Shown here piece by piece: positions 6,746-16,216 of a stretch of 20,590 nucleotides of DNA (position 1 is the stretch's first letter; each line of letters starts with the position of its first letter). Below the pieces are notes generated by a model that had not been told where the DNA came from, did no database searches, and saw only the letters and a list, made by a program, of their open reading frames with translations. Source of the stretch: Oscillospiraceae bacterium (GTDB lineage Bacteria > Bacillota_A > Clostridia > Oscillospirales > JAAYXM01); contig JAFXJK010000013.1 in NCBI GenBank assembly GCA_017532355.1, positions 1 through 20,590 on the forward strand, in the 5' to 3' direction. Made by a program: the position numbers and the translations under genes.

Positions 6746-7984
6746 TTACCAGGATTTTAAGTATTCTTCCTGCTCTTTTGAGAGCGAATCTATTTTTATT
6801 CCGCAAGCTTTAAGCTTCTCTCTTGCAACGAGCGAGTCTATCTCCTCGGGGACTTTGTAAAGACCTGCTTCAAGCTTTTCGGGAAGACGCGCGATATGCT
6901 CCATCATAAGCGCCTGAACGGCGAAGCTCATATCCATAATTTCTGCAGGATGACCGTTGCCTGCGGCGAGGTTTACAAGGCGACCTTCACCGAGAAGGTT
7001 TAAGATTCTGCCGTCGGCCATTACGTAGCCTTCGATATTCGGCTTTCTTTCCTCAACGGAAACCGCAAGCGCCTTTAAGTCGTTCTTATTTATCTCACAA
7101 TCAAAATGGCCTGCGTTTGTGAGAAGAACGCCGTCCTTCATCTTTTCCATGTGACGGCGGAGAATTATGTCGCGGCAACCTGTGGTAGTAACGAAAATAT
7201 CGCCGACTTCCGCCGCCTCGTCCATACTCATTACGGAGTATCCTTCAGCATACGCTTCAAGCGCGCGGAACGGGTCTGCCTCGCAGATGATTACGTTTGC
7301 ACCGAGACCCTTTGCACGAAGCGCAACGCCGCGTCCGCAGAAGCCATAACCTGCAACGACCACACGTTTTCCTGCAATGAAGCAGTTTGTCGTATTCATA
7401 ATCGCATCCCAGACGGACTGACCCGTACCGTGACGGTTGTCGAAAAGGTGCTTGCACTTTGCATCGTTGACGGCAAACATCGGGAAGTTGAGCTCTCCGG
7501 CTTTTGCGCGTGCCGCGAGGCGCGCAACGCCTGTTGTTGTTTCTTCACAGCCACCGAGAAGGTTTTCTCCCAGCTCCGGATGTGCTCCGTGAAGAATTGC
7601 AACGAGGTCACCGCCATCGTCTATCATTATGTCAGGCTTGCACTTAAGCGTTTCCGTGAGGTGTGCGGTATATTCCTCTTCATTTACGCCTCGAATCGCA
7701 AAGGTTTCAATGCCAAGCGTTACGAGTGCAGCCGCAATATCGTCCTGCGTGGAAAGAGGATTGCAGCCCGTCGCATAAACCTTTGCACCGCCTGCGGCAA
7801 GGGTGAGTGCAAGGTACGCGGTCTTCGCTTCAAGATGAATGGACATTGCAATCGTTTTTCCTGCAAAAGGCTTCTCTTTATTAAAGCGCTCGCCGATAGC
7901 GGAAAGCACCGGCATATATGACTTTACCCAGTTTATTTTTTTAAGTCCCGAGGGCGCGAGATTCATATCTTTTACAATACTCAA
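6746..7984 (-). CDS. ahcY: Adenosylhomocysteinase (S-adenosylhomocysteine hydrolase)
   Basis: This NAD-dependent cytosolic enzyme splits S-adenosylhomocysteine into homocysteine and adenosine, recycling the by-product of methyl transfer. It has 412 residues, the shorter form found in archaea, Thermotoga and many Clostridia, without the insertion of the longer bacterial/eukaryotic form. Visible motifs are DDGGD at 122-126, GGCEETTTGV near 144-153, and NDAKCKHLFDNRHGTGQS at 173-190, which carries the catalytic Lys178/Asp182 equivalents. The NAD-binding GYGFCGRG is at 212-219, and AGNGHPAEIMD lies near 341-351. The start is TTG at 7984, 10 nt after AGGAG; the next in-frame ATG (7966) is too far from that site. 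It is monocistronic between its own promoter and terminator. Its leader is only about 15 nt, too short for an S-adenosylhomocysteine riboswitch. Confidence 0.95.
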   Translation of the reverse strand: MSIVKDMNLAPSGLKKINWVKSYMPVLSAIGERFNKEKPFAGKTIAMSIHLEAKTAYLALTLAAGGAKVYATGCNPLSTQDDIAAALVTLGIETFAIRGVNEEEYTAHLTETLKCKPDIMIDDGGDLVAILHGAHPELGENLLGGCEETTTGVARLAARAKAGELNFPMFAVNDAKCKHLFDNRHGTGQSVWDAIMNTTNCFIAGKRVVVAGYGFCGRGVALRAKGLGANVIICEADPFRALEAYAEGYSVMSMDEAAEVGDIFVTTTGCRDIILRRHMEKMKDGVLLTNAGHFDCEINKNDLKALAVSVEERKPNIEGYVMADGRILNLLGEGRLVNLAAGNGHPAEIMDMSFAVQALMMEHIARLPEKLEAGLYKVPEEIDSLVAREKLKACGIKIDSLSKEQEEYLKSW

Positions 7985-8005
7985 TTTAAATCAACTCCTG
8001 TGTCT

Positions 8006-8034
8006 ATATTACACTATTTTCCAATCTTTTTCAA
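8006..8034 (-). promoter_or_regulatory. ahcY promoter
   Basis: On the minus strand TTGAAA (8029-8034) and TAATAT (8006-8011) are separated by 17 nt. The expected start near 7999 leaves a short leader carrying AGGAG. Confidence 0.6.
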
Positions 8035-8069
8035 CATCGTAAATTTAAAAATAAATTTACATAAATGTC

Positions 8070-8098
8070 TTTCTTATCATATTAAATTGTGATATACT
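8070..8098 (+). promoter_or_regulatory. secA operon promoter
   Basis: The -10 TATACT (8093-8098) is preceded by TGA, giving an extended -10. The -35 position 17 nt upstream (TTTCTT, 8070-8075) is weak. The surrounding 100 nt are very AT-rich. No stronger promoter is visible before the ATG at 8144. Confidence 0.5.
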
Positions 8099-8143
8099 AA
8101 AATAGATTATTTATGTTTAATTTTTCGAAAGGAAATGAGATAA

Positions 8144-10885
8144 ATGAGTATCGTTTCAAAAATCTTCGGAACACGAAGTGAAAGAGAAATCAAAAAGCTT
8201 CTTCCGCTCGTTGACAGGACGGAAGCGCTTGCAGACGAGATGCGCGCGCTTACCGATGCCGAGCTTTCCGGAAAGACAGCGGAGTTCAGGTCGCGCCTTG
8301 CAGGCGGAGAGAGCCTTGACGCCCTTCTCCCCGAGGCGTTTGCAACCGTCCGCGAGGCGGCTTACCGTGTTCTCGGGCTTTATGCTTTCCGCGTTCAGCT
8401 CATCGGCGGTATCGTTCTCCATCAGGGACGCATCGCAGAAATGAAGACGGGTGAAGGTAAGACCCTCGTTGCTATCTTCCCTGCTTACCTTAACGCTCTT
8501 ACGGGTGAAGGCGTTCACATCGTTACGGTCAACGACTACCTCGCAAAGTATCAGGGCGAGCTTATGGGCAGAGTTTTCCGTTTTCTCGGTATGAGCGTCG
8601 GCATTATCGTCCACGGTCTTTCCCATGCCGAGAGATATGAAGCTCACCATTCCGACATAACCTACGGCACGAACAATGAGCTTGGCTTTGACTATCTCCG
8701 CGACAATATGGCACTTTACAAGGAGCGTATGGTCGGAAGGTCCAACCACGCTTTCGCAATCGTTGACGAGGTTGACTCAATCTTAATCGACGAGGCACGA
8801 ACACCGCTTATTATTTCAGGTCAGGGCGAAAAGCCCACACACATCTACCGTGAGGCTGACCGTTTTGCCGCATCACTTCGCAAGATTGTCGTTGCATCGG
8901 TTGACGACAAGGAAGAAAACGACAACGCCGACGGCGATTACATCGTTGACGAGAAGCACAGAAGCGCAACGCTTACGGCATCGGGTATCGCAAAGGCAGA
9001 GCGCGCTTTCGGAATCGAGAACCTCTCTGACCCCGAAAATGCAGAGCTTTTCCACCACATCAATCAGGCTATCCGCGCTCGAGGAATTATGAAGCGCGAT
9101 ATTGACTATGTTGTCCGCGAGGGCGAAATCATAATCGTTGACGAGTTCACGGGCCGCCTTATGATAGGCAGAAGATATTCTGAAGGGCTCCATCAGGCAA
9201 TTGAGGCAAAGGAAGGCGTTGACATTCAGAACGAGAGCAAGACTCTTGCAACAATCACCTTCCAGAACTACTTCAGAATGTACGACAAGCTCTCCGGTAT
9301 GACGGGTACTGCTCTTACGGAAGAGGTTGAGTTTGAGTCCATCTATAACCTCGACGTTATCGAGATTCCGACAAACCGCCCGATGATACGCCGCGACCTT
9401 ACTGATGCAGTATATAAGACCGAAGCAGGAAAGTTCCGCGCAGTTATTGCTCAGATTCGCGAGTGTAACGCAAAGGGACAGCCTGTCCTTGTAGGTACTG
9501 TTTCAATTGAAAAGAGTGAGCTTGTATCATCACTTTTGAAGCGTGAGAAAATTCCTCACGTTGTGCTCAACGCAAAGCACCACGAGATGGAAGCGCAGAT
9601 TGTTGCTCAGGCAGGTAAGCTCGGTGCTGTCACGATTGCGACCAACATGGCAGGTCGAGGCACGGACATTATGCTCGGCGGTAACGCGGACTTTCTCGCA
9701 AAGAACGACCTTCGAAAAACAGGAATGGACGAGAGCTTAATCGTCGATGCAGGCGGCTCAACCCCGACAAGCGATCCCGAAATTCTCGAAGCCCGTGCAA
9801 AATACAAGGAGCTTTATTCAAAATACAAGGCAGTCTGCGACGAAGAAGCAGAAAAGGTCCGCGCGGCAGGCGGCCTCTTCATCATCGGCACAGAGCGCCA
9901 CGAGTCGCGCCGTATCGACAACCAGCTCCGCGGTCGAAGCGGACGTCAGGGAGACCCCGGCGCATCCCGCTTCTACCTTTCTCTTGAGGACGATATCATG
10001 CGCCTTTTCGGCTCCGAGCGCATTATGGGCATGATGAACGCCCTCGGCATCGACGAGGACACTCCGATTGATCAGAAGATGCTGACAACTGCCATCGAAA
10101 ACGCTCAGAAAAACGTCGAATCAAGAAACTTTGCAGCACGAAAGAACGTTCTCGAATACGACGACGTTATCAACACGCAGAGAAATGTTATATACGGTCA
10201 GCGCCAGTCTGTTCTTGACGGCCGTGATCTTCGCGATACCATAAAGAAGATGATTGCAGATACCGTTTCTGCGGCAGTCTCCGATGCTCTCGGTGAAGAA
10301 ACCTATGTCCAGACAGAGCATCTTGACATAATCAGAAACCGTTTCCGCGGTATCTTCCTCACGGATAATGACCTTTGTATGACGCGCGATGACCTTGACC
10401 GCGTTGACTATAACGCAAACGACCTTATAAGCGATGTTCTCGAAATCGCAGAGCGTGTATATGCTGCTCGTGAAGAGGAATTCACCTCCGAGCGCATGCG
10501 CGAGATTGAGCGCATTATCCTTCTCCAGAATGTTGACGAGAACTGGATGGAGCACATCGATGCAATGAGCGACCTTCGCCGCGGCATCGGTCTTCGTGCC
10601 TATGCACAGCACGATCCCATCATCGTTTACAAAAACGAAGGTTTCGAGATGTTCGAGGAAATGATAAATACCATTCGCGAAAATACCGTAAGAATGATTT
10701 TCACAATCAGGCTCAGAAGCGAGAGCGATATGCAGCGTCGCGAGGTTGCAAAAATCACAGGCACGAGCGGTGGCGAAGAAGTTAAAAAAACTCCGCGCCG
10801 CGTTGAAAAAAAGGTCGGCCGTAACGACCCGTGCCCCTGCGGTAGCGGAAAGAAATATAAAAAATGCTGCGGCATCAATGAATAG
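8144..10885 (+). CDS. secA: Preprotein translocase ATPase SecA
   Basis: This is the motor that drives unfolded proteins through the SecYEG channel at the inner face of the membrane. It has 913 residues, long for a Gram-positive SecA (about 840 in Bacillus) but usual for clostridial forms. Walker A is EMKTGEGKT near 99-107, and the DEAD-type Walker B is [18 protein letters not shown] near 206-223 (DEVD 208-211). The second motor domain has MAGRGTDI at 502-509 and [20 protein letters not shown] from 582. An insert around [12 protein letters not shown] lies between them. The tail ends in a zinc-binding C-x-C-x8-CC motif (Cys897, 899, 908, 909), which in other SecA proteins contacts SecB, ribosomes or lipid. 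AAAGGA lies 10 nt before the ATG. It is the first gene of a six-gene plus-strand cluster. Confidence 0.98.
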   Translation: MSIVSKIFGTRSEREIKKLLPLVDRTEALADEMRALTDAELSGKTAEFRSRLAGGESLDALLPEAFATVREAAYRVLGLYAFRVQLIGGIVLHQGRIAEMKTGEGKTLVAIFPAYLNALTGEGVHIVTVNDYLAKYQGELMGRVFRFLGMSVGIIVHGLSHAERYEAHHSDITYGTNNELGFDYLRDNMALYKERMVGRSNHAFAIVDEVDSILIDEARTPLIISGQGEKPTHIYREADRFAASLRKIVVASVDDKEENDNADGDYIVDEKHRSATLTASGIAKAERAFGIENLSDPENAELFHHINQAIRARGIMKRDIDYVVREGEIIIVDEFTGRLMIGRRYSEGLHQAIEAKEGVDIQNESKTLATITFQNYFRMYDKLSGMTGTALTEEVEFESIYNLDVIEIPTNRPMIRRDLTDAVYKTEAGKFRAVIAQIRECNAKGQPVLVGTVSIEKSELVSSLLKREKIPHVVLNAKHHEMEAQIVAQAGKLGAVTIATNMAGRGTDIMLGGNADFLAKNDLRKTGMDESLIVDAGGSTPTSDPEILEARAKYKELYSKYKAVCDEEAEKVRAAGGLFIIGTERHESRRIDNQLRGRSGRQGDPGASRFYLSLEDDIMRLFGSERIMGMMNALGIDEDTPIDQKMLTTAIENAQKNVESRNFAARKNVLEYDDVINTQRNVIYGQRQSVLDGRDLRDTIKKMIADTVSAAVSDALGEETYVQTEHLDIIRNRFRGIFLTDNDLCMTRDDLDRVDYNANDLISDVLEIAERVYAAREEEFTSERMREIERIILLQNVDENWMEHIDAMSDLRRGIGLRAYAQHDPIIVYKNEGFEMFEEMINTIRENTVRMIFTIRLRSESDMQRREVAKITGTSGGEEVKKTPRRVEKKVGRNDPCPCGSGKKYKKCCGINE

Positions 10886-10912
10886 ATAAACCCTTTTTCG
10901 GAGGATTAAGAA

Positions 10913-13453
10913 ATGAAAGGATATAAAAAGCTCATACGGCGGATTTCGGCACTGGCGCTTTCTCTTTGCCTTGTGTCGCAGGTCTCTGCCTTTTCATACG
11001 ACAGTATGTCATCCGTATTCTCCATCTCAAATTATGAGATTACCGCCGTTGCCCCCGATTCGAACCACATCGCGCTTACGGCTTGGGACATGAGCGGAGC
11101 ACAGAACATAAACGCAATAGAATTTGACCCTCAGAACCCCTATACCTCTCTCCGCGCAGGAAAGAGCGCAGGGTACGTTTACAGCGCACAAACCGTAAAC
11201 ACCATCGCAAACAATATGAGTGACCTTGATGGTGACGTTGCTTACGCGGCAGTAAACGGTGACTTCTTCGACTTCGGTGTCGGCGTTCCTCACGGCATTT
11301 TTATTGACGAGGGCGTTATTCTCTCAACCCCGCCGCAGTACTATGCCGCTTTCGGCCTTACCTACGATAACGAGCCGTTTATAGTTCGTCACGGTACGAT
11401 TCTCGATAAGGAATTCCGCATAAACGGCATCCTTTGCGACATTACGGGCATCAACAATGCCCACGCAAAGGGTAAGGATTCACTTATGCTTTACACCGCG
11501 GATTATGCCCTTGGTACAAAAACAGGAACGGAAGCTTACGAGCTCCGTTGCCGCGTTGATTCGGGTGAAGTAAAACACGGCGATACCCTCTCCTTTACCG
11601 TTGAGGAAGTCTTCGACGCTGTCGGAAACACCACTCTCGGCGACGGTTATATTGTTCTTTCTGCACAGGGTTCAAGGATTGAGGACCTTAAAAAGCTCGC
11701 AGTCGGCGAGACGCACGAGATATCTTTCCGCTTCAACGAGTTCTGGTCAAACGTCAAGTTTGCCGTTGGCGGAATTGAGCTTCTCCTCAAGGACGGCGAG
11801 GTTTACAGCACGGCGGACACGGCGAGACAGCCGCGCACCTCTATCGGCATCCGTGCAGACGGCACTGTTGTTATGGCGACCTTTGACGGACGTCAGAAGG
11901 ATGCTGTCGGTATGTCATACCAGACAGCCGCAGAGGCCATGCGCGCCCTCGGCTGCGTTGACGCGCTCAACCTCGACGGCGGCGGCAGCACGACCTTTGT
12001 CCTGAGACACCCCGGTTATGAGAAAACAGAAGTTGTAAACAAAGTCTCAGGCTCGAGCCCGCGTCAGGTTGCAAACGCACTTGTACTTATGAATACCGCA
12101 CCGACACAAGCTCCAACCAATCTCTCGCTCTCCCCCGAAAGTCGCGATGTCCTCATCGGCGGAATGTATGGTTTTGACGTTGTCGGTGCTTATGACAAAA
12201 ACTTCAAGCCGTCGAAAGTGCCTGAAGATATTGAATGGTACACCGACTCTGTCGGAGGGATTGACGAGCTCGGCGCATTCTATGCCGCAGAGCCTGGCAC
12301 ATTTGCAGTCGAAGCCTTTTCCGGCAGAGCGACAGGCAGTGCGCTTGTTACCGTTTACGATTACGTTGATGAAATAACGACTGATCGCCCTGCCATAAAA
12401 GCAACGCGCGGTGAAGTAATCCCGATTTCTGCCACAGCAATAGTGAACGGCAAGGCAATTGAGGCAACTCCGGACCTTTTTGCGTGGAATGTCCCCGAAG
12501 AGGTCGGCACATTCACCTCTCCCGGTGAGCTCACCGTTTCCGACAGTGCAGTCTCAGGCGAAGCTACCGTAAGCTATGGAGATATTTCGGCTTCGGTAAG
12601 AATCGAGCTTGATGCTCCGGAAGTACCTGAAGAAGAACCTGTTCCCGAGATTCCGCCGCGCCCGATTTCTGAATTTGAGGGTGACGAGGTTTCCTTCGTT
12701 CCCGTCGGTATCAGCACGAAGGTAAACCCCAACTGGAAATACGAAACTGAAAAAGACCTTGTTTACGACGGTCTCCGTTCGCTTAAGGTTTACTATAACT
12801 TCCTCAACACAGAGGGAAGTGTCGGCTCATACTATATGATTTCACCTGAGTCCGCTGATAACTCGGCTTTCAAGCTTGCAGAGCTTCCGAAGAAGCTCGG
12901 AATGTTCGTTTACGGTGATGAAAGCGGCGTTGAGCTCCGCTCAATTTTAGAAGGAGTTTCAGGTAAGCAGTATCACCTCTCCTACGGCAAAATCGAACAT
13001 TCAGGCTGGCAGTATATGGAAGTAGCTGTCCCCGAGGATATAACAGAGGAAGTCTATATCAAGGTTCCCGTTCACCTTGTTTCAAACCCTGAAAAGCTTA
13101 CGCAGGGATGTTTGTATTTTGACAAGATGCGCGCGGTCTATTCCGATATCGACGATGACCTCATAGCACCGTATATCACAAAGGCATGGCCCGATGACGG
13201 GATGCTGACATACGGCAGAACCCCGTCCCTCGGCATTATCCTTGCAGACGATGCAACAAAAATCGTTCCCGAATCAATTAAGCTCGTCGTCAACGGATGG
13301 GACTGCCCCGACCGTACATTTGACGAGGTGACAGGCAAGGTTTCATACGCAATCAAGCTTCCGTTAAAAGACGGTTTCCACACGGTCTTTATCAGCGCGC
13401 GTGACGAGCGCGGAAACCTGCTTGCAAAGGAATGGAAATTCGAGGTAAGATAA
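10913..13453 (+). CDS. Secreted phosphodiester glycosidase (NAGPA-like) family protein with accessory domains
   Basis: The protein has 846 residues. The signal peptide has a KKLIRR start, a hydrophobic core near 11-22 and probable cleavage after VSQVSA (26). The NAGPA-like (phosphodiester glycosidase/DUF2233) domain spans about 60-395, with AAVNGDFFDFG near 112-122, PRTSIGIRADGTVV near 307-320 and the hallmark NLDGGGST at 353-360. This family removes sugars joined through a phosphodiester, as in mammalian uncovering enzyme, but most bacterial members lack known substrates. After it come Ig-like segments at about 400-565, a Pro/Glu linker near 568-583, a carbohydrate-binding-like beta domain at about 590-745 and a final Ig-like domain at 752-846. 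No membrane anchor or sortase motif is visible, so it is either released or bound non-covalently to the wall. GGAGG lies 8 nt before the ATG. It follows secA by 27 nt without a terminator. Confidence 0.85.
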   Translation: MKGYKKLIRRISALALSLCLVSQVSAFSYDSMSSVFSISNYEITAVAPDSNHIALTAWDMSGAQNINAIEFDPQNPYTSLRAGKSAGYVYSAQTVNTIANNMSDLDGDVAYAAVNGDFFDFGVGVPHGIFIDEGVILSTPPQYYAAFGLTYDNEPFIVRHGTILDKEFRINGILCDITGINNAHAKGKDSLMLYTADYALGTKTGTEAYELRCRVDSGEVKHGDTLSFTVEEVFDAVGNTTLGDGYIVLSAQGSRIEDLKKLAVGETHEISFRFNEFWSNVKFAVGGIELLLKDGEVYSTADTARQPRTSIGIRADGTVVMATFDGRQKDAVGMSYQTAAEAMRALGCVDALNLDGGGSTTFVLRHPGYEKTEVVNKVSGSSPRQVANALVLMNTAPTQAPTNLSLSPESRDVLIGGMYGFDVVGAYDKNFKPSKVPEDIEWYTDSVGGIDELGAFYAAEPGTFAVEAFSGRATGSALVTVYDYVDEITTDRPAIKATRGEVIPISATAIVNGKAIEATPDLFAWNVPEEVGTFTSPGELTVSDSAVSGEATVSYGDISASVRIELDAPEVPEEEPVPEIPPRPISEFEGDEVSFVPVGISTKVNPNWKYETEKDLVYDGLRSLKVYYNFLNTEGSVGSYYMISPESADNSAFKLAELPKKLGMFVYGDESGVELRSILEGVSGKQYHLSYGKIEHSGWQYMEVAVPEDITEEVYIKVPVHLVSNPEKLTQGCLYFDKMRAVYSDIDDDLIAPYITKAWPDDGMLTYGRTPSLGIILADDATKIVPESIKLVVNGWDCPDRTFDEVTGKVSYAIKLPLKDGFHTVFISARDERGNLLAKEWKFEVR

Positions 13454-14530
13454 ATGCTTAAAAGAAGAATTGAACGTCTCCGCGAAAAGATGCGCGAAAA
13501 TTCGCTGTCAGCTTATCTCATAACTTCATACGAGAATTACAGATATTTCTCGAACTTTTCCGGAAGCAACTGTACTCTTATCATAACTTGCGATAAGCTC
13601 TTTGCACTCACCGACGGCAGGTATGACGTTCAGATCCGTTCTCAGGCAGACGGTTTTGACATAACCGTTATCTCACACCCGATGTCAGAACACGTCGGTG
13701 ACATTCTCAAGACTCTTGCACCTCTCGCAGTCGGCTATGAAACGCGAAGCATCACGGACTTTGAGCTGCGAAATATAAAGAGCGCTTCAGGTGACGGTGT
13801 CACATTCGTTCCCTGCCCCGATTTCGGAAGCGAAATCCGCGCGGTAAAAGACGACGGTGAAATTGCCTGCATCAGACGTGCGGCAAAAATCGCAGACGAA
13901 GCGTTTATCAGTATGTGCACTTCTCTCAAAAAAGGTATGACAGAACGAGGCGTTGCGGCACTTCTTGATTACGAAATGGCGCGTCGCGGAAGCGAGGGAA
14001 GCGCGTTTTCCACAATCGCCGCAAGCGGAATCCGCGGTGCAATGCCGCACGCGGAGGCAGAAAATATCGAAATCCCCGATAACTGCCTTATGACGTTTGA
14101 TTTTGGCGCAGTCTCGGGCGGTTACCGCTCCGACATAACGCGCACAATCCACATAGGCTCTCCGAAAAAAGAGCTTTCCGACCTTTGGGAGCTTGTTTTT
14201 GACGTTCAGCAAAAGTGCCTTAAGTCCGTAAAGCCGGGCATCTCCTGCCGCGAAATCGACGCTCTTGCACGCGAGCTTTTTGCAAAAGAGGGTATGGAAA
14301 AGTACTTCACCCACTCTCTCGGTCACGGTGTCGGCCTTGCAGTTCACGAAGCACCCACGCTCTCAAGGCGTTCTGAAGAAATACTTCGTGAAAATATGAT
14401 AGTGACAATCGAGCCCGGCCTCTACATTGAGGGGCTTGGCGGTGTCCGAATTGAAGACTCGGTTGTTGTCACAAAGGACGGCTCTGAGCTTCTCACTCAC
14501 GCGCCGTACAAGAGAAACATTGACTTTTAG
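13454..14530 (+). CDS. M24 metallopeptidase, Xaa-Pro aminopeptidase type
   Basis: This cytosolic, probably Mn- or Co-dependent exopeptidase removes the residue before proline from peptides. It has 358 residues, typical of the PepQ/YqhT-type enzymes in Firmicutes. The creatinase-like N-terminal domain covers about 1-130 and contains YLITSYENYRYFSNFSGS. The pita-bread catalytic domain covers about 138-350. All five metal ligands of the family are present: Asp216 (TFDFGA), Asp227 (YRSDITRT), His291 (LGHGVGL), Glu320 (TIEPGLY) and Glu334 (RIEDS). The ATG directly follows the stop of the preceding gene without a gap, and its GAGG ribosome site is inside that gene. Xaa-Pro aminopeptidase, prolidase and related dipeptidases cannot be told apart from motifs alone. 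Confidence 0.92.
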   Translation: MLKRRIERLREKMRENSLSAYLITSYENYRYFSNFSGSNCTLIITCDKLFALTDGRYDVQIRSQADGFDITVISHPMSEHVGDILKTLAPLAVGYETRSITDFELRNIKSASGDGVTFVPCPDFGSEIRAVKDDGEIACIRRAAKIADEAFISMCTSLKKGMTERGVAALLDYEMARRGSEGSAFSTIAASGIRGAMPHAEAENIEIPDNCLMTFDFGAVSGGYRSDITRTIHIGSPKKELSDLWELVFDVQQKCLKSVKPGISCREIDALARELFAKEGMEKYFTHSLGHGVGLAVHEAPTLSRRSEEILRENMIVTIEPGLYIEGLGGVRIEDSVVVTKDGSELLTHAPYKRNIDF

Positions 14531-14539
14531 AGGTTTTTT

Positions 14540-15553
14540 ATGAAAAAGAAAGTTCTTGTCGGCATGAGCGGAGGAGTTGACTCTTCCGTCGCCGCCGCTC
14601 TCCTCAAAAAAGAATATGAAGTCATCGGAGTCACTCTTCTTCTCCACGGAAATGACGACTCTGATGCGCGCGAGGTCTGCCGCAAGCTCTCGATAGAACA
14701 CGTCTCCTACAACGCGGAGAATGACTTCAAGCGGTATGTTATCGACAATTTCACAAGCGAATACCTCGCCGCAAGAACTCCGAATCCGTGTGTTCTCTGC
14801 AACGAACATATAAAGTTCGGCACCATGCTCACCCTTGCAGACGAGCTTGGTGCAGATATGATTGCAACGGGCCACTATTCCCGACTCGCGGAATATGAAG
14901 GAGAGCTTTTCCCCACCCGTGCGGCATACGGAGAAAAAGATCAGACCTATGCGCTTTATCGCCTCTCGCAGAAAAAGCTTTCGCGCTCTCTTTTTCCTCT
15001 CGGCGAGCTTTCGAAGGATGAAGTCCGAGCCATTGCGCGCGAAATCGGGCTCAACGTAGCGGACAAGAGCGACAGCCAGGATATCTGCTTTATCCCCGAC
15101 GGCGACTATGCAACGTATATTGAAGACCGCTTCGGCAAAGCAAAGCCCGGTCGTTTTGTCGGTCCTCGCGGCGAGGACCTCGGCGAGCATCAAGGGCTTA
15201 TCCGCTACACCGTCGGTCAGCGCCGAGGACTCGGAATTGCATACTCCGAGCGCATCTTCGTATCTCGCCTTGATGTGAAAAAAAACGAGGTTGTACTCGG
15301 TCTTGAGGGCTCGCAGTCAAAAAGCGAGGTCTCGGCGACAAATCTCTCCTGGATAAGTGACAGGGCTCCGAAAGCATCGTTTTCGTGTATGGGGAAAATC
15401 AGATACAACGCCCGTCCCTGCGAGTGTGACGTTGAGGTTTCAGGTGACCGCATAACAGCGCACTTTTCCTCTCCGCAACGTGGAGTGTCGCCGGGACAGT
15501 CGCTTGTACTTTACGACGGCGACCGTGTAATCGGCGGTGGCTTTATAGAATAA
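14540..15553 (+). CDS. mnmA: tRNA-specific 2-thiouridylase MnmA (CxxC variant)
   Basis: This ATP-dependent enzyme inserts sulfur at position 2 of the wobble uridine (U34) of Lys, Glu and Gln tRNAs. It has 337 residues, shorter than the usual 350-370 because the segment between the first strand and PNP motif is compact. The PP-loop is GMSGGVDSS at 8-16. The catalytic cysteines are Cys87 (PNPCVLCN) and Cys183 (SDSQDICFIP). Where E. coli MnmA has Asp in PNPDVLCN, this protein has Cys84, giving a CxxC plus a third Cys. The tRNA-binding insert IRYTVGQRRGLGI follows near 221-233. The ATG lies 6 nt after AGAGG, 9 nt behind the peptidase gene. The next gene, cysE, supplies cysteine precursor, the ultimate sulfur source for this reaction. 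Confidence 0.95.
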   Translation: MKKKVLVGMSGGVDSSVAAALLKKEYEVIGVTLLLHGNDDSDAREVCRKLSIEHVSYNAENDFKRYVIDNFTSEYLAARTPNPCVLCNEHIKFGTMLTLADELGADMIATGHYSRLAEYEGELFPTRAAYGEKDQTYALYRLSQKKLSRSLFPLGELSKDEVRAIAREIGLNVADKSDSQDICFIPDGDYATYIEDRFGKAKPGRFVGPRGEDLGEHQGLIRYTVGQRRGLGIAYSERIFVSRLDVKKNEVVLGLEGSQSKSEVSATNLSWISDRAPKASFSCMGKIRYNARPCECDVEVSGDRITAHFSSPQRGVSPGQSLVLYDGDRVIGGGFIE

Positions 15554-15574
15554 CCTTTTTAAGGGGGATAAGAT

Positions 15575-16216
15575 ATGTTTAAAAATATGAAGGCTGACCT
15601 TCGCGCCGCGCGCGAGCGTGACCCTGCCGCAAGAAGCAACCTTGAGGTTTTTCTTCTCTACTCAGGCTTCCACGCTATCTGCCGCCACCGCATCGCTCAC
15701 TTTTATTACAGACACGGTCTCCTCTTCCTTGCGCGTATGGTTTCGCAGTACAACAAATTCCTGACAGGCGTTGAAATTCATCCTGCAGCAAAAATAGGCC
15801 CCGGCTTCTTTATCGACCACGGTACGGGTATCGTCATCGGCGAAACTACCGAAATCGGTGCAAATTGCACGATTTATCAGGGTGCGACGCTCGGCGGTAC
15901 GGGTAAGGATGTCGGCAAGCGTCATCCGACACTCGGAAACAACGTTATGGTCGGCGCAGGTGCAAAGGTTCTCGGCCCGTTTACCGTCGGCGACAACTCA
16001 AAAATCGCCGCAAATGCCGTGGTTCTTGATACCGTTCCTCCTGATTCCACGGCCGTCGGTGTTCCTGCCCGTGTTGCGCGTCAGGGCGGCGTAAAACCGA
16101 AGAACGCAGAGCTTGACCAGATTCACATTCCAGACCCGATTGCGCAGGAGCTCTGTGCAATGCGAGTTGAAATAGCACGCCTTAAGAAGGAGCTTGAAGA
16201 TATTAAAAATGACTAA
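15575..16216 (+). CDS. cysE: Serine O-acetyltransferase
   Basis: This enzyme transfers acetyl from acetyl-CoA to L-serine, making O-acetylserine for cysteine synthesis. It has 213 residues, the short Gram-positive form whose N-terminal helical region is reduced compared with about 270 in E. coli CysE. The left-handed beta-helix of hexapeptide repeats runs from about 65 to 168. The active-site equivalents of E. coli His158 and His193 are His82 (FIDHGTGIVIGE) and His117 (GKRHPTLG). EIHPAA replaces the E. coli DIHPAA, a common change in this group. TLGGTGK and GVPAR are also present. The C-terminus ends in a charged helix near 190-213 that may be regulatory, but cysteine feedback cannot be judged. 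An AGGGGG-type ribosome site precedes the ATG. No cysK is adjacent. Confidence 0.94.
   Translation: MFKNMKADLRAARERDPAARSNLEVFLLYSGFHAICRHRIAHFYYRHGLLFLARMVSQYNKFLTGVEIHPAAKIGPGFFIDHGTGIVIGETTEIGANCTIYQGATLGGTGKDVGKRHPTLGNNVMVGAGAKVLGPFTVGDNSKIAANAVVLDTVPPDSTAVGVPARVARQGGVKPKNAELDQIHIPDPIAQELCAMRVEIARLKKELEDIKND

Noticed and set aside
7106..7921. Plus-strand ORF of 271 codons
   Set aside because: It is entirely antisense to ahcY, whose motifs are complete. The translation is Cys/Arg-rich, as expected of a shadow frame.
7985..8005. S-adenosylhomocysteine riboswitch upstream of ahcY
   Set aside because: The predicted promoter leaves only about 15 nt of leader, too short for the aptamer, and no paired structure is visible.
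14363..15193. Minus-strand ORF of 276 codons
   Set aside because: It is antisense to the ends of the M24 peptidase gene and mnmA. Its length is explained by low stop density in this codon usage.
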